From Streptomyces liliifuscus (lineage in GTDB: Bacteria; Actinomycetota; Actinomycetes; Streptomycetales; Streptomycetaceae): a DNA stretch of 64,000 bases. The DNA lies in the NCBI RefSeq assembly GCF_016598615.1, contig NZ_CP066831.1, positions 2,480,001 through 2,544,000 on the forward strand. The letters are read 5' to 3'. Below the pieces are notes generated by a model. That model ran no database searches and had not been told where the DNA came from. It was given only the letters and a program-made list of their open reading frames with translations. Position numbers and translations under genes: made by a program. Shown piece after piece: positions 1-8,447 of the stretch. Numbering within the stretch: position 1 is the stretch's first letter; every line of letters begins with the position of its first letter.

Positions 1-617
1 CCACCCAGTTCGCGCTCGCCGGCGGCGCCAACCCCATCTGTGTGGTGAGCAGCCCGCAGAAGGCGGACATCTGCCGTGCGATGGGCGCCGAGGCGATCAT
101 CGACCGCAACGCCGAGGACTACCGGTTCTGGAAGGACGAGCACAACCAGGATCCGAAGGAGTGGAAGCGCTTCGGCAAGCGCATCCGTGAGCTGACCGGG
201 GGCGAGGACGTCGACATCGTCTTCGAGCACCCGGGCCGCGAGACCTTCGGCGCCTCGGTCTACGTCACCCGCAAGGGCGGCACGATCGTCACCTGCGCCT
301 CGACCTCGGGCTACAACCACGAGTACGACAACCGGTACCTGTGGATGTCCCTGAAGCGGATCATCGGCTCACACTTCGCCAACTACCGCGAGGCCTGGGA
401 GGCCAACCGGCTCATCGCGAAGGGCAAGATCCACCCGACGCTCTCCCGGGTGTACTCGCTGGAGGAGACCGGGCAGGCCGCGTACGACGTGCACCGCAAC
501 CTCCATCAGGGCAAGGTCGGAGTCCTGGCGCTGGCGCCCACCGAGGGCCTCGGCGTGCGCGACGAGGAGAAGCGCGCCCAGCACGTCGACGCCATCAACC
601 GCTTCCGGAACATCTGA
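1..617 (+). CDS. ccr: Crotonyl-CoA carboxylase/reductase, C-terminal part (5' end outside window)
   Basis: This is the last ~204 residues of a zinc-independent medium-chain dehydrogenase/reductase. It enters the window in the frame starting at base 3 and stops at 617. The sequence has the features of crotonyl-CoA carboxylase/reductase: ANPICVVSSPQKADICRAMGAE after the cofactor fold, the FWKDEHNQDPKEWKRFGKRI segment and the C-terminal HVDAINRFRNI. The family reductively carboxylates crotonyl-CoA to ethylmalonyl-CoA with NADPH and CO2, the key step of the ethylmalonyl-CoA pathway and a source of ethylmalonyl extender units. The next gene, for ethylmalonyl-CoA mutase, starts 10 bases after the stop, so the two are one operon. 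Only the catalytic and nucleotide-binding C-terminal half can be judged here. The full family length is about 445 residues. Confidence 0.95.
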   Translation, partial: TQFALAGGANPICVVSSPQKADICRAMGAEAIIDRNAEDYRFWKDEHNQDPKEWKRFGKRIRELTGGEDVDIVFEHPGRETFGASVYVTRKGGTIVTCASTSGYNHEYDNRYLWMSLKRIIGSHFANYREAWEANRLIAKGKIHPTLSRVYSLEETGQAAYDVHRNLHQGKVGVLALAPTEGLGVRDEEKRAQHVDAINRFRNI

Positions 618-627
618 GGGCCACCCC

Positions 628-2676
628 ATGACTGAGCGCCAGACGCCGCAGGCGAAGCAAGAAAGGGACCGGCCGTGGCTCATGCGCACCTACGCCGGTC
701 ACTCCACGGCCGAGGCGTCGAACGAGCTGTACCGGCGCAACCTCGCCAAGGGCCAGACGGGTCTGTCGGTCGCGTTCGACCTGCCGACACAGACCGGCTA
801 CGACCCCGACCACATCCTCGCCCGCGGCGAGGTCGGCCGGGTGGGCGTGCCCGTCTCGCACCTCGGTGACATGCGCCGGCTGTTCCAGGACATCCCCCTG
901 GACCAGATGAACACCTCGATGACCATCAACGCCACCGCCATGTGGCTGCTGGCGCTCTACCAGGTCGTCGCCGAGGAGCAGGGCGTCGACATCACCCGGC
1001 TCCAGGGCACGACCCAGAACGACATCGTGAAGGAGTACCTGTCGCGGGGGACGCATGTCTTCCCGCCGGTGCCCTCGCTCCGTCTGACGACGGACATGAT
1101 CTGCTACACGGTCAACAACATCCCCAAGTGGAACCCGATCAACATCTGCAGCTACCACCTGCAGGAGGCGGGAGCCACCCCGGTCCAGGAGATCGCGTAC
1201 GCGATGTCGACCGCGATCGCCGTCCTGGACGCGGTGTTCGCGTCCGGGCAGATCGCGGAGGAGCAGAAGGGGGACGTGGTCGCGCGCATCTCCTTCTTCG
1301 TGAACGCGGGCGTCCGCTTCGTCGAGGAGATGTGCAAGATGCGGGCGTTCGGCCGCATCTGGGACAGGATCACGCGCGAGCGGTACGGCATCGAGAACCC
1401 CAAGCACCGCCGCTTCCGGTACGGGGTCCAGGTCAACTCGCTCGGTCTGACCGAGGCCCAGCCGGAGAACAACATCCAGCGGATCGTGCTGGAGATGCTG
1501 GCGGTGACCCTCTCGAAGGACGCACGCGCGCGTGCCGTCCAACTCCCGGCCTGGAACGAGGCGTTGGGCCTGCCCAGGCCCTGGGACCAGCAGTGGTCCC
1601 TGCGCATGCAACAGGTGCTCGCGTACGAGAGCGACCTGCTGGAGTACGCGGACATCTTCGAGGGCTCGCACGTCATCGAGGCCAAGGTCGCCCAGCTGGT
1701 CGAGGACTCGTTCGCCGAGATCGACCGGATCCAGGAGATGGGCGGCGCGATGGCTGCCGTCGAATCGGGCTATCTGAAGTCTCAGCTCGTCTCGTCGCAC
1801 GCCGAGCGCCGGGCCCGTATCGAGTCCGGTGACGAGAAGATCGTCGGCGTCAACATCTTCGAGTCGACCGAGCCGAACCCGCTCACCGCCGACCTGGACG
1901 CCGCGATCATGACGGTCGACCCGGCGGTCGAGGCCGGGGTGACCGCCGCCCTCAAGGACTGGCGCGACACCCGCTACCAGCCCCCCTTCAACCACCCGCG
2001 CCCCTGCAAGGCGCTGGAACGGCTGAAGGAGGCCGCGAAGGGCACCGGCAACCTCATGGAGGCCACCCTGGAGTGCGCCCGTGCCGGAGTCACGACCGGC
2101 GAGTGGGCCGGTGCCCTGCGCGAGGTGTTCGGCGAGTTCCGTGCCCCCACCGGTGTGTCGTCCGCGCCCGTCGCGGTGACCGCCGAGGAGGGCACGGCGA
2201 TGGCGATGGTCCGCCGAAAGGTGGAGCTGACCGCGAAGGACATGGGCGTCGGCAAGCTCCGCTTCCTGGTGGGCAAGCCGGGCCTGGACGGGCACTCCAA
2301 CGGCGCCGAGCAGATCGCCGTACGGGCCCGTGACGCCGGCTTCGAGGTGGTCTACCAGGGCATCCGGCTGACCCCCGAGGAGATCGTGACCGCGGCCGTC
2401 GCCGAGGACGTGCACGCGGTGGGCCTGTCGATCCTCTCCGGCTCGCACGCCCAACTGGTGCCTGACGTGCTGGAACGGCTGCGTGTGGCCGGTGCCACAG
2501 ACATCCCGGTGATCGCCGGTGGCATCATCCCGAACAGTGACGCCGAAGACCTGCGGGCCGCGGGAGTGGCCGCGGTCTTCACTCCGAAGGATTTCGACAT
2601 CACCGGAATCATCGGCCGGATCGTCGACGAGATCCGGAAAGCGAACAAGCTCGACCCACTGGAGGTCCCCGTATGA
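628..2676 (+). CDS. meaA: Ethylmalonyl-CoA mutase (MeaA-type, adenosylcobalamin-dependent)
   Basis: A 682-residue single-chain acyl-CoA mutase. Residues ~1-520 form the methylmalonyl-CoA mutase-like TIM barrel: the substrate segment GLSVAFDLPTQTGYDPD lies near residue 45 and TTQNDIVKEYLSRGT near 130. Residues ~540-670 form the B12-binding fold, with the lower-ligand motif DGHSNG and His556, followed by LSGSHAQLVPDVLERL and GGIIPNSD. The family rearranges (2R)-ethylmalonyl-CoA to (2S)-methylsuccinyl-CoA. Position directly after ccr and before the lyase, hydratase and dehydrogenase genes favours ethylmalonyl-CoA over isobutyryl- or methylmalonyl-CoA mutase. A GAGGG Shine-Dalgarno lies just upstream of the ATG. 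Its stop overlaps the next start by 4 bases (ATGA). Confidence 0.95.
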   Translation: MTERQTPQAKQERDRPWLMRTYAGHSTAEASNELYRRNLAKGQTGLSVAFDLPTQTGYDPDHILARGEVGRVGVPVSHLGDMRRLFQDIPLDQMNTSMTINATAMWLLALYQVVAEEQGVDITRLQGTTQNDIVKEYLSRGTHVFPPVPSLRLTTDMICYTVNNIPKWNPINICSYHLQEAGATPVQEIAYAMSTAIAVLDAVFASGQIAEEQKGDVVARISFFVNAGVRFVEEMCKMRAFGRIWDRITRERYGIENPKHRRFRYGVQVNSLGLTEAQPENNIQRIVLEMLAVTLSKDARARAVQLPAWNEALGLPRPWDQQWSLRMQQVLAYESDLLEYADIFEGSHVIEAKVAQLVEDSFAEIDRIQEMGGAMAAVESGYLKSQLVSSHAERRARIESGDEKIVGVNIFESTEPNPLTADLDAAIMTVDPAVEAGVTAALKDWRDTRYQPPFNHPRPCKALERLKEAAKGTGNLMEATLECARAGVTTGEWAGALREVFGEFRAPTGVSSAPVAVTAEEGTAMAMVRRKVELTAKDMGVGKLRFLVGKPGLDGHSNGAEQIAVRARDAGFEVVYQGIRLTPEEIVTAAVAEDVHAVGLSILSGSHAQLVPDVLERLRVAGATDIPVIAGGIIPNSDAEDLRAAGVAAVFTPKDFDITGIIGRIVDEIRKANKLDPLEVPV

Positions 2677-3638
2677 CCAGCCCCGTCAACCGTCTGCGTC
2701 CGCGCCGCTCCTGCCTCGCGGTGCCCGGGAGCAACCCCCGCTTCCTGGAGAAGGCGCAGGGCCTCCCGGCCGACCAGGTCTTCCTGGACCTGGAGGACGC
2801 GTGCGCGCCGCTGGCCAAGCCCGAGGCGCGGCACACCATCGTCAAGTTCCTCAACGAGGGTGACTGGACGGGCAAGACGCGGGTCGTGCGCGTCAACGAC
2901 TGGACGACCGAGTGGACGTACCGCGATGTCGTGACGGTGGTCGAGGGCGCGGGCCCGAACCTCGACTGCATCATGCTGCCGAAGGTCCAGGACGCCCAGC
3001 AGATCGTGGCCCTGGATCTCCTGCTGACGCAGATCGAGAAGACGATGGGCTTCGAGGTCGGCAAGATCGGCATCGAGGCGCAGATCGAGAACGCCCAGGG
3101 ACTGAACAACGTCAACGAGATCGCGACGGCCTCCCAGCGCGTCGAGACGATCATCTTCGGCCCGGCCGACTTCATGGCGTCGATCAACATGAAGTCGCTG
3201 GTCGTGGGCGAGCAGCCGCCCGGCTACCCGGCGGACGCCTACCACTACATCCTGATGAAGATCCTGATGGCCGCCCGCGCCAACAACCTCCAGGCGATCG
3301 ACGGTCCCTACCTGCAGATCCGCAACGTCGAGGGCTACCGCGAGGTCGCGGGCCGTGCCGCCGCGCTCGGTTTCGACGGCAAGTGGGTGCTGCACCCGGG
3401 CCAGGTCGAGGCGTCCAACGAGATCTTCTCGCCCTCGCAGGAGGACTTCGACCACGCCGAGCTGATCCTGGACGCGTACGACTTCTACACGTCCGAGGCG
3501 GGCGGCAAGAAGGGCTCCGCGATGCTCGGCGACGAGATGATCGACGAGGCCAGCCGCAAGATGGCCCTCGTCATCTCCGGCAAGGGCCGGGCCGCGGGCA
3601 TGCAGCGCACGTCCAAGTTCGAAGCCCCGGAGGCCTGA
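2673..3638 (+). CDS. mcl1: L-malyl-CoA/beta-methylmalyl-CoA lyase (CitE-like)
   Basis: A 321-residue HpcH/HpaI-CitE family aldolase. It opens with RLRPRRSCLAVPGSNPRFLEKA, then QVFLDLEDACAP (carboxylate and metal site) and IEAQIENAQGL (second acidic metal ligand), and has GFDGKWVLHPGQVE near the C-terminus, all typical of malyl-CoA and methylmalyl-CoA lyases. In the ethylmalonyl-CoA pathway this enzyme splits (2R,3S)-beta-methylmalyl-CoA to glyoxylate and propionyl-CoA. The ATG overlaps the meaA stop (ATGA), so translation is coupled. A second enzyme, malyl-CoA thioesterase, belongs to the same superfamily and cannot be excluded, but operon context favours the lyase. Confidence 0.88.
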   Translation: MTSPVNRLRPRRSCLAVPGSNPRFLEKAQGLPADQVFLDLEDACAPLAKPEARHTIVKFLNEGDWTGKTRVVRVNDWTTEWTYRDVVTVVEGAGPNLDCIMLPKVQDAQQIVALDLLLTQIEKTMGFEVGKIGIEAQIENAQGLNNVNEIATASQRVETIIFGPADFMASINMKSLVVGEQPPGYPADAYHYILMKILMAARANNLQAIDGPYLQIRNVEGYREVAGRAAALGFDGKWVLHPGQVEASNEIFSPSQEDFDHAELILDAYDFYTSEAGGKKGSAMLGDEMIDEASRKMALVISGKGRAAGMQRTSKFEAPEA

Positions 3639-3642
3639 GCAC

Positions 3643-4155
3643 ATGCAGTTCGGACGCACCTACGAGGAGTTCGAGGTCGGCGCGGTCTACAAGCACTGGC
3701 CTGGAAAGACGGTCACCGAGTACGACGACCACCTCTTCTGTCTCCTGACGATGAACCACCACCCCCTCCACATGGACGCCAACTATGCGGAGAACACGAC
3801 CGACTTCGGGAAGAACGTCGTCGTGGGGAACTACATCTACTCGCTGCTGCTCGGCATGTCCGTGCCCGACGTGTCCGGCAAGGCGATCGCCAACCTGGAG
3901 GTCGAGTCGCTGAAGCACGTCGCGCCGACCTTCCACGGCGACACGATCTACGGCGAGACGACGGTCCTCGACAAGACCCCGTCGAAGTCCAAGAACGACC
4001 GCGGAATCGTCTACGTCGAGACCAAGGGCTACAAGCAGGACGGCACGCTGGTCTGTGTGTTCCGCCGCAAGGTGATGGTCCCCACCGAGACGTACATCAA
4101 GGAGCGCGGCGGCGAGCAGCCCGGCCGCCCCCGGCTCAAGGAGCAGGAGAAGTAG
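3643..4155 (+). CDS. MaoC-like dehydratase, probable mesaconyl-CoA hydratase
   Basis: A 170-residue single-hotdog MaoC-domain protein. The hydratase-2 type active-site region is NHHPLHMDANYAE (residues ~39-51), followed by VVGNYIYSLLLGM and the conserved FHGDTIYGETTVLDKTPSKS. It starts 4 bases after the lyase stop and ends 2 bases before the acyl-CoA dehydrogenase start. That makes hydration of mesaconyl-CoA to beta-methylmalyl-CoA the likely job. From memory, proteobacterial mesaconyl-CoA hydratases are about twice this long (double hotdog), so this is a short actinobacterial form. The exact substrate is inferred from context. Confidence 0.8.
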   Translation: MQFGRTYEEFEVGAVYKHWPGKTVTEYDDHLFCLLTMNHHPLHMDANYAENTTDFGKNVVVGNYIYSLLLGMSVPDVSGKAIANLEVESLKHVAPTFHGDTIYGETTVLDKTPSKSKNDRGIVYVETKGYKQDGTLVCVFRRKVMVPTETYIKERGGEQPGRPRLKEQEK

Positions 4156-4157
4156 CC

Positions 4158-5363
4158 ATGGCGCGACTCGCCCAGACCGCCGGTCTGACCGACATCCAGC
4201 AGGAGATCCTGTCCACCGTCCGGGACTTCGTGGACAAGGAGATCATCCCGGTCGCGACCGAGCTGGAGCACCGCGACGAGTACCCGCAGCAGATCGTCGA
4301 CGGGCTCAAGGAGTTGGGCCTCTTCGGCCTCATGATCCCCGAGGAGTACGGGGGTCTGGGCGAGTCGCTCCTCACCTACGCGCTGTGCGTGGAGGAGATC
4401 GCGCGCGGCTGGATGTCGGTGTCCGGCATCATCAACACCCATTTCATCGTTGCGTACATGCTCAAGCAGCACGGGACGCAGGAGCAGCGCGAGTACTTCC
4501 TTCCGCGCATGGCGGCGGGCGAGGTGCGCGGCGCGTTCTCCATGTCGGAGCCGGCACTCGGCTCGGACGTTTCGGCGATCACGTCGAAGGCGGTCAAGGA
4601 CGGCGACGAGTACGTCCTGAACGGTCAGAAGATGTGGCTGACGAACGGCGGAACGTCGACGCTCGTGGCCGTTCTGGTGAAGAGTGACGAAGGACACCCC
4701 GAGGGCACCGCGCCCCACAAGTCGATGACGACCTTCCTGGTGGAGAAGGAGCCCGGCTTCGGAGAGGTCCGCCCCGGCCTCACCATCCCCGGGAAGATCG
4801 ACAAGATGGGGTACAAGGGTGTCGACACCACCGAGTTGATCATGGATGGCCTGCGCATTCCGGCCAATCGCGTGCTCGGCGGGGCCACCGGCCGAGGGTT
4901 TTACCAAATGATGGACGGCGTCGAGGTCGGCCGCGTCAACGTGGCGGCGCGTGGCTGTGGCGTCGCTCAGCGTGCGTTCGAACTGGGCGTCTCCTATGCC
5001 CAGCAGCGTCACACTTTCGGCAAACCGATCGCCCAGCACCAGGCGATCCAGTTCAAGCTGGCCGAGATGGCTACCAAGGTCGAGGCCGCCCATGCGATGA
5101 TGGTGAATGCTGCACGCAAAAAGGACTCCGGGGAGCGAAACGACCTCGAAGCAGGGATGGCGAAGTACCTCGCCTCCGAGTACTGCAAAGAGGTCGTCGA
5201 AGACGCCTTCCGGATCCACGGCGGTTACGGCTTCTCCAAGGAGTACGAGATCGAGCGCCTCTACCGTGAGGCCCCGATGCTGCTCATCGGTGAAGGTACC
5301 GCCGAGATCCAGAAAATGATCATCGGACGCAGGTTGCTCGAAGAGTATCGGACGCAGGGCTAG
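4158..5363 (+). CDS. Acyl-CoA dehydrogenase, probable methylsuccinyl-CoA dehydrogenase
   Basis: A 401-residue FAD acyl-CoA dehydrogenase with the complete three-domain plan. It has FSMSEPALGSDVSAI (FAD/substrate signature, residues ~127-141), QKMWLTNGG (157-165), the RHTFGKPIAQHQAIQ helix (~284-298) and RIHGGYGFSKEYEIERLYREA (~352-372). The catalytic base is Glu379 in the GEGTAEIQ motif. As the last gene of the ethylmalonyl-CoA operon it most likely oxidises (2S)-methylsuccinyl-CoA to mesaconyl-CoA. Proteobacterial methylsuccinyl-CoA dehydrogenases are longer (about 550 residues, recalled), so this is the ordinary-length actinobacterial version. A broader short/branched-chain acyl-CoA specificity is possible. 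Codon use towards the 3' end is slightly less G+C-biased than in its neighbours. Confidence 0.85.
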   Translation: MARLAQTAGLTDIQQEILSTVRDFVDKEIIPVATELEHRDEYPQQIVDGLKELGLFGLMIPEEYGGLGESLLTYALCVEEIARGWMSVSGIINTHFIVAYMLKQHGTQEQREYFLPRMAAGEVRGAFSMSEPALGSDVSAITSKAVKDGDEYVLNGQKMWLTNGGTSTLVAVLVKSDEGHPEGTAPHKSMTTFLVEKEPGFGEVRPGLTIPGKIDKMGYKGVDTTELIMDGLRIPANRVLGGATGRGFYQMMDGVEVGRVNVAARGCGVAQRAFELGVSYAQQRHTFGKPIAQHQAIQFKLAEMATKVEAAHAMMVNAARKKDSGERNDLEAGMAKYLASEYCKEVVEDAFRIHGGYGFSKEYEIERLYREAPMLLIGEGTAEIQKMIIGRRLLEEYRTQG

Positions 5364-5533
5364 ATATACCGATTCGGGGTGTTTTCATCGAGAAGAAGAT
5401 CACACCCCGTCAGCACTCTTCGGACGCCGACTCGGCTTCCTGGCTTGCCCAGTTGTGGCCCGCGACCGGTACGATCCCGGGAAAGCCGCCGTCCCCCGTT
5501 ACAGCGCGGCATCATCCGCTACGAAGGTCATCC

Positions 5534-6190
5534 ATGCCCCACAGCCAAACCTCTGCACCACGCGACAGCCTGGCAGGCGTACGTATTGCGCGCGGAGCAT
5601 CGCCGTGGCTCCTCCCGACCGTCGCCACCGCAGCCCTCAGCCTGGTACGCGCGCGCAAGTCCGGCGCCGCCAAGGCCGTCGCCGTACCCGCCACCGCGCT
5701 GGCGGCGGGCATGCTGTGGTTCTTCCGCGACCCCGAGCGCGAGATCGCCCCGGGCCGGGTCATCTCCCCGGCCGACGGTGTGGTGCAGAGCATCATGCCG
5801 TGGAAGGACGGTCGCACCCGCGTCGCGATCTTCATGAGCCCGCTGAACGTCCACGTCAACCGCGCGCCTCTCTCCGGCACGGTGACGTCGGTCGAGCACA
5901 TCCCCGGCGGTTTCGTTCCGGCGTTCAACAAGGAGAGCGAGAACAACGAGCGCGTTGTCTGGCACTTCGACACCGAGCTCGGCGACATCGAGATGATCCA
6001 GATCGCCGGTGCGGTCGCGCGGCGCATCGTGCCGTACATCCCCCAGGGCACGAAGGTCGAGCAGGGCGACCGGATCGGGCTGATCCGCTTCGGGTCCCGC
6101 GTCGACATCTACCTCCCCGAGGGTGTCGAGGTCGACGTGGAGGTCGGACAGAAGACCGTGGCGGGGGTGACTCGCATTGACCGTGATTGA
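5534..6190 (+). CDS. psd: Phosphatidylserine decarboxylase, short (archaeal-type) form
   Basis: A 218-residue proenzyme of the short PSD family. It has an N-terminal hydrophobic stretch (~25-65), the WFFRDPEREIAPGRVISPADGVVQ segment and IFMSPLNVHVNRAPLSG. The self-cleavage site FGSR has Ser188 predicted to become the pyruvoyl cofactor, leaving a small C-terminal alpha chain. It makes phosphatidylethanolamine from phosphatidylserine at the membrane. The ATG at 5534 is chosen because a GAAGG Shine-Dalgarno precedes it. An in-frame TTG at 5453 would add 27 residues without one. It overlaps pssA by 14 bases, so the two consecutive enzymes of PE synthesis are coupled. Confidence 0.92.
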   Translation: MPHSQTSAPRDSLAGVRIARGASPWLLPTVATAALSLVRARKSGAAKAVAVPATALAAGMLWFFRDPEREIAPGRVISPADGVVQSIMPWKDGRTRVAIFMSPLNVHVNRAPLSGTVTSVEHIPGGFVPAFNKESENNERVVWHFDTELGDIEMIQIAGAVARRIVPYIPQGTKVEQGDRIGLIRFGSRVDIYLPEGVEVDVEVGQKTVAGVTRIDRD

Positions 6191-7031
6191 TCCCGAGACA
6201 CAGGCCGGCTGGGTGCCGGAGGCCGACGAGCTGGACGACGAGGAGGAGATGCCCCTCTCTCTCCGCCTCTCAATAGCGGACACCCTCACACTCGGTAACG
6301 CCACGTGCGGCTTCATGGCGGTGTACTTCACCACCACCGGCATCCTGATCCCGCACCTCACGGGCAGCCAGGAGACCGGCATGGCGCGGCACAGTGCCGC
6401 GACCGCCGTGATCCTGATGCTGTGCGCCGCGGTCTTCGACCTGTTCGACGGACTGGTCGCCCGCAAGCTGCGCTCCTCCCCCATGGGCGCGGAGCTGGAC
6501 AACCTCTCCGACCTGATCAGCTTCGGCCTGGCGCCGGCGTACTTCGTGCTGGTCTACGGCATGGTCGCCGACGACGCGCACCAGCGGGTTGCGGCGGTGG
6601 GGGCCATCGTGGTCCTGCTGGCGGTCGTGCTGCGGCTCGCCAGATTCTCCTGCGTCACGGTCAAGGACGGCACCTTCCAGGGCATGCCCTCGCCGTTCGG
6701 CGCGCTGACCGTCGTCTCCATCGTGCTGCTGGAGCTGCCGTTCGTCGCCACGCTCATGGCGATCATCGGCACCGCGTGGCTGATGGTGAGCCGGGTCGAG
6801 TACCCGAAGCCGCGGGGGCGGCTCGCCGTGGCGATGCTCTCCTGGATCGTCACGAGCATGGCGCTGCTCGCGGCCTGGGCGTTCGACGCGCCTGGTGGGC
6901 AGTTGCTGCTTCAGACCGGGTGTGCGTTGCAGTTGGTGACCGGTGCGGTGATTCCCCTCTTCGCCACCGCTCGGAGGGTGAACAATTTTCGGGACAATCG
7001 GCGTGAGGCGCGGGCTGCGCAGCTGCCGTAG
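6177..7031 (+). CDS. pssA: CDP-diacylglycerol-serine O-phosphatidyltransferase
   Basis: A 284-residue polytopic membrane enzyme that joins serine to CDP-diacylglycerol to give phosphatidylserine, the substrate of the upstream Psd. The CDP-alcohol phosphatidyltransferase signature is visible as FDLFDGLVARKLRSSPMG followed by AELDNLSD (residues ~88-113), with the four conserved aspartates. Several hydrophobic segments follow to residue ~260. The start is a TTG at 6177 inside the psd 3' end. A GTG two codons later is an alternative, and both mean overlap with psd. A strong intrinsic terminator follows the stop. Confidence 0.93.
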   Translation: MTVIDPETQAGWVPEADELDDEEEMPLSLRLSIADTLTLGNATCGFMAVYFTTTGILIPHLTGSQETGMARHSAATAVILMLCAAVFDLFDGLVARKLRSSPMGAELDNLSDLISFGLAPAYFVLVYGMVADDAHQRVAAVGAIVVLLAVVLRLARFSCVTVKDGTFQGMPSPFGALTVVSIVLLELPFVATLMAIIGTAWLMVSRVEYPKPRGRLAVAMLSWIVTSMALLAAWAFDAPGGQLLLQTGCALQLVTGAVIPLFATARRVNNFRDNRREARAAQLP

Positions 7032-7047
7032 GTGTTTTTGCGTGATC

Positions 7048-7087
7048 CGAAGGGCCCCGAACCTGTTGGTTCGGGGCCCTTCGTTTT
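7048..7087 (+). terminator. Rho-independent terminator after pssA
   Basis: A perfect 16-bp stem (7048-7063 with 7068-7083) with a TGTT loop, followed by TTTT at 7084-7087, starts 17 bases after the pssA stop. It ends the psd-pssA transcript. The stem is strong enough to act in both directions, so it may also stop read-through from the convergent importer operon, although no T-run follows on that side. Confidence 0.93.
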
Positions 7088-7135
7088 GGGGTGGCTTCGG
7101 GTGTTCGGTCGGGTGCGGGTGGGTGGGGGCTTGTC

Positions 7136-7155
7136 GCGCAGTTCCCCGCGCCCCT
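7136..7155 (+). repeat. Dispersed GCGCAGTTCCCCGCGCCCCT element, copy 1
   Basis: One of several copies of a 20-bp G+C-rich word found only between genes in this window. The match to the copy at 13637-13684 extends to 27 bases including the upstream GCTTGTC. It sits between the pssA terminator and the 3' end of the importer operon. A short dyad (7151-7158 with 7172-7179) adjoins it and overlaps the importer gene stop codon. Function unknown. Confidence 0.7.
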
Positions 7156-7172
7156 GAAAGACCGGGTGGCCT

Positions 7173-8447
7173 TCAGGGGGCCAGGGTGTACTCCGCCGCC
7201 GCGTCCGAGGCCTCCGGGTCCCTTACCACCTTCATGCCGCCTGTCACCGTTTTGTCGGGCTGGAGGATGACGCTCTGTTTGGAGGAGGGGGCGTTGGGGT
7301 CGGTGAAGTCCTGGGGGATGCCGAAGCCCGTGTCGAGGGAGTTGATCGTGAGGAGGGCCTTGTCGACGCCCTCGCGGGTCAGGTCCTTGGACTCGCAGGC
7401 CTTCTTCAGGGCCTCGCCGAAGGCGTAGACCGCGGTCCAGCCGGCGACGACTCCGTTGTCGAGGGCGTCCTTCGGGTACGCCTTCTTGTAGTCGGCCACC
7501 AGCTTCTGGGCCTCCGGAGTGTCCGCGCCGATGGGCAGCGAGGGCGAGGCCACGTAGTAGTTCTTCATCAGGGCCGGGCCCGCCTGGGTCGCCAGGAGCT
7601 GCGGGGCGAAGGCCGAATTGTTGCCGATGATCGGGACGTCGAAGCCGCCGGCCGCGGCGACACCGACGAGCGAGGCCGCCTGGCGCGGGCCCGCACTGAT
7701 CACGACCGCCTTGACGCCGGCCTTCTTCAGGGCGGCGACCTGGGCGGTCATGTCGTTGTCGGTCGGCTTGATCTTCTGTTCCACGACGGTCAGCCCTGCC
7801 TCCTTCGCGATGTGCTTCGAGCCGACCAGCGCGCTCTCGCCGTAGTCGCCCTCGAAGTAGACGTGCCCGATCTTGTCGCCCTTCTTGATGCCCTTCTCCT
7901 TCATCAGGAAGTCGACGGCGTTGATCGTCTCGATGTCGTACGTGGATCCGATGACCCGGATGTACGGGCTGCCGAGCAGCGTGGCCGACCAGGCCTGCGG
8001 CAGGACCAGGCCCTTGTCCTGGCCGTCGATGCGCTGCTTGACCGCGGCGACGAACGGGGAACCGATGAACTGCGTGAAGCCGAGCACCTTCGGCTCCAGC
8101 TCGGTGTACCCGGCGAGGGCCTTCTGCGGGTCGTAGCCGTGGTCGCGGACGGTGAGCTCGACCTTGTAGCCGCAGACGCCGCCGTCGGCGTTCAGCTGCT
8201 TCACATAGAGCTGCTGGGCCTGGGTGACGCTCTTGCCGAGGGTCGCGTACACGCCGGTCATGTCGGTGAGGACGCCGAGCGTGATGGTCTTGCCGGAGAC
8301 GCCGTCACCGGTCTTCACCTCGCCCGCGCCCGTCCCGTTCTCCTTGCCGTCGTTGTCGCTGTCCTTGGCCTTGGAGCTGCACCCGGCCAGCACGAGCAGC
8401 GCGGCGAGCGCGCCTGCGGTCACCTGGGCCGCGTAAGTCGTCCTCAT
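7173..8447 (-). CDS. ABC transporter substrate-binding lipoprotein, branched-chain amino acid (LivK) family
   Basis: A 424-residue periplasmic-binding-type lipoprotein. The N-terminus is a lipoprotein signal with lipobox LAGC (Cys23), then a Ser/Asp/Lys-rich linker. The Peripla_BP_6 domain follows: ITLGVLTDMTGVYATLGKSVTQAQQLYV, VCGYKVELTVRDHGYDPQKALAGY and a C-terminal lobe with ALKKACESKDLTREGVDKAL. It captures solute for the LivHMGF-like permease and ATPases encoded upstream. It is the last gene of the operon and its ATG overlaps the livM stop by 4 bases. The family binds branched-chain amino acids, amides, urea or small aromatic acids, so the substrate cannot be read from sequence. Confidence 0.9.
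   Translation of the reverse strand: MRTTYAAQVTAGALAALLVLAGCSSKAKDSDNDGKENGTGAGEVKTGDGVSGKTITLGVLTDMTGVYATLGKSVTQAQQLYVKQLNADGGVCGYKVELTVRDHGYDPQKALAGYTELEPKVLGFTQFIGSPFVAAVKQRIDGQDKGLVLPQAWSATLLGSPYIRVIGSTYDIETINAVDFLMKEKGIKKGDKIGHVYFEGDYGESALVGSKHIAKEAGLTVVEQKIKPTDNDMTAQVAALKKAGVKAVVISAGPRQAASLVGVAAAGGFDVPIIGNNSAFAPQLLATQAGPALMKNYYVASPSLPIGADTPEAQKLVADYKKAYPKDALDNGVVAGWTAVYAFGEALKKACESKDLTREGVDKALLTINSLDTGFGIPQDFTDPNAPSSKQSVILQPDKTVTGGMKVVRDPEASDAAAEYTLAP

Noticed and set aside
595..2454. Long open frame antisense to the mutase gene
   Set aside because: Basic, His/Arg/Gly-rich translation with no domain; it mirrors a strongly coding + strand gene and is a shadow caused by high third-position G+C.
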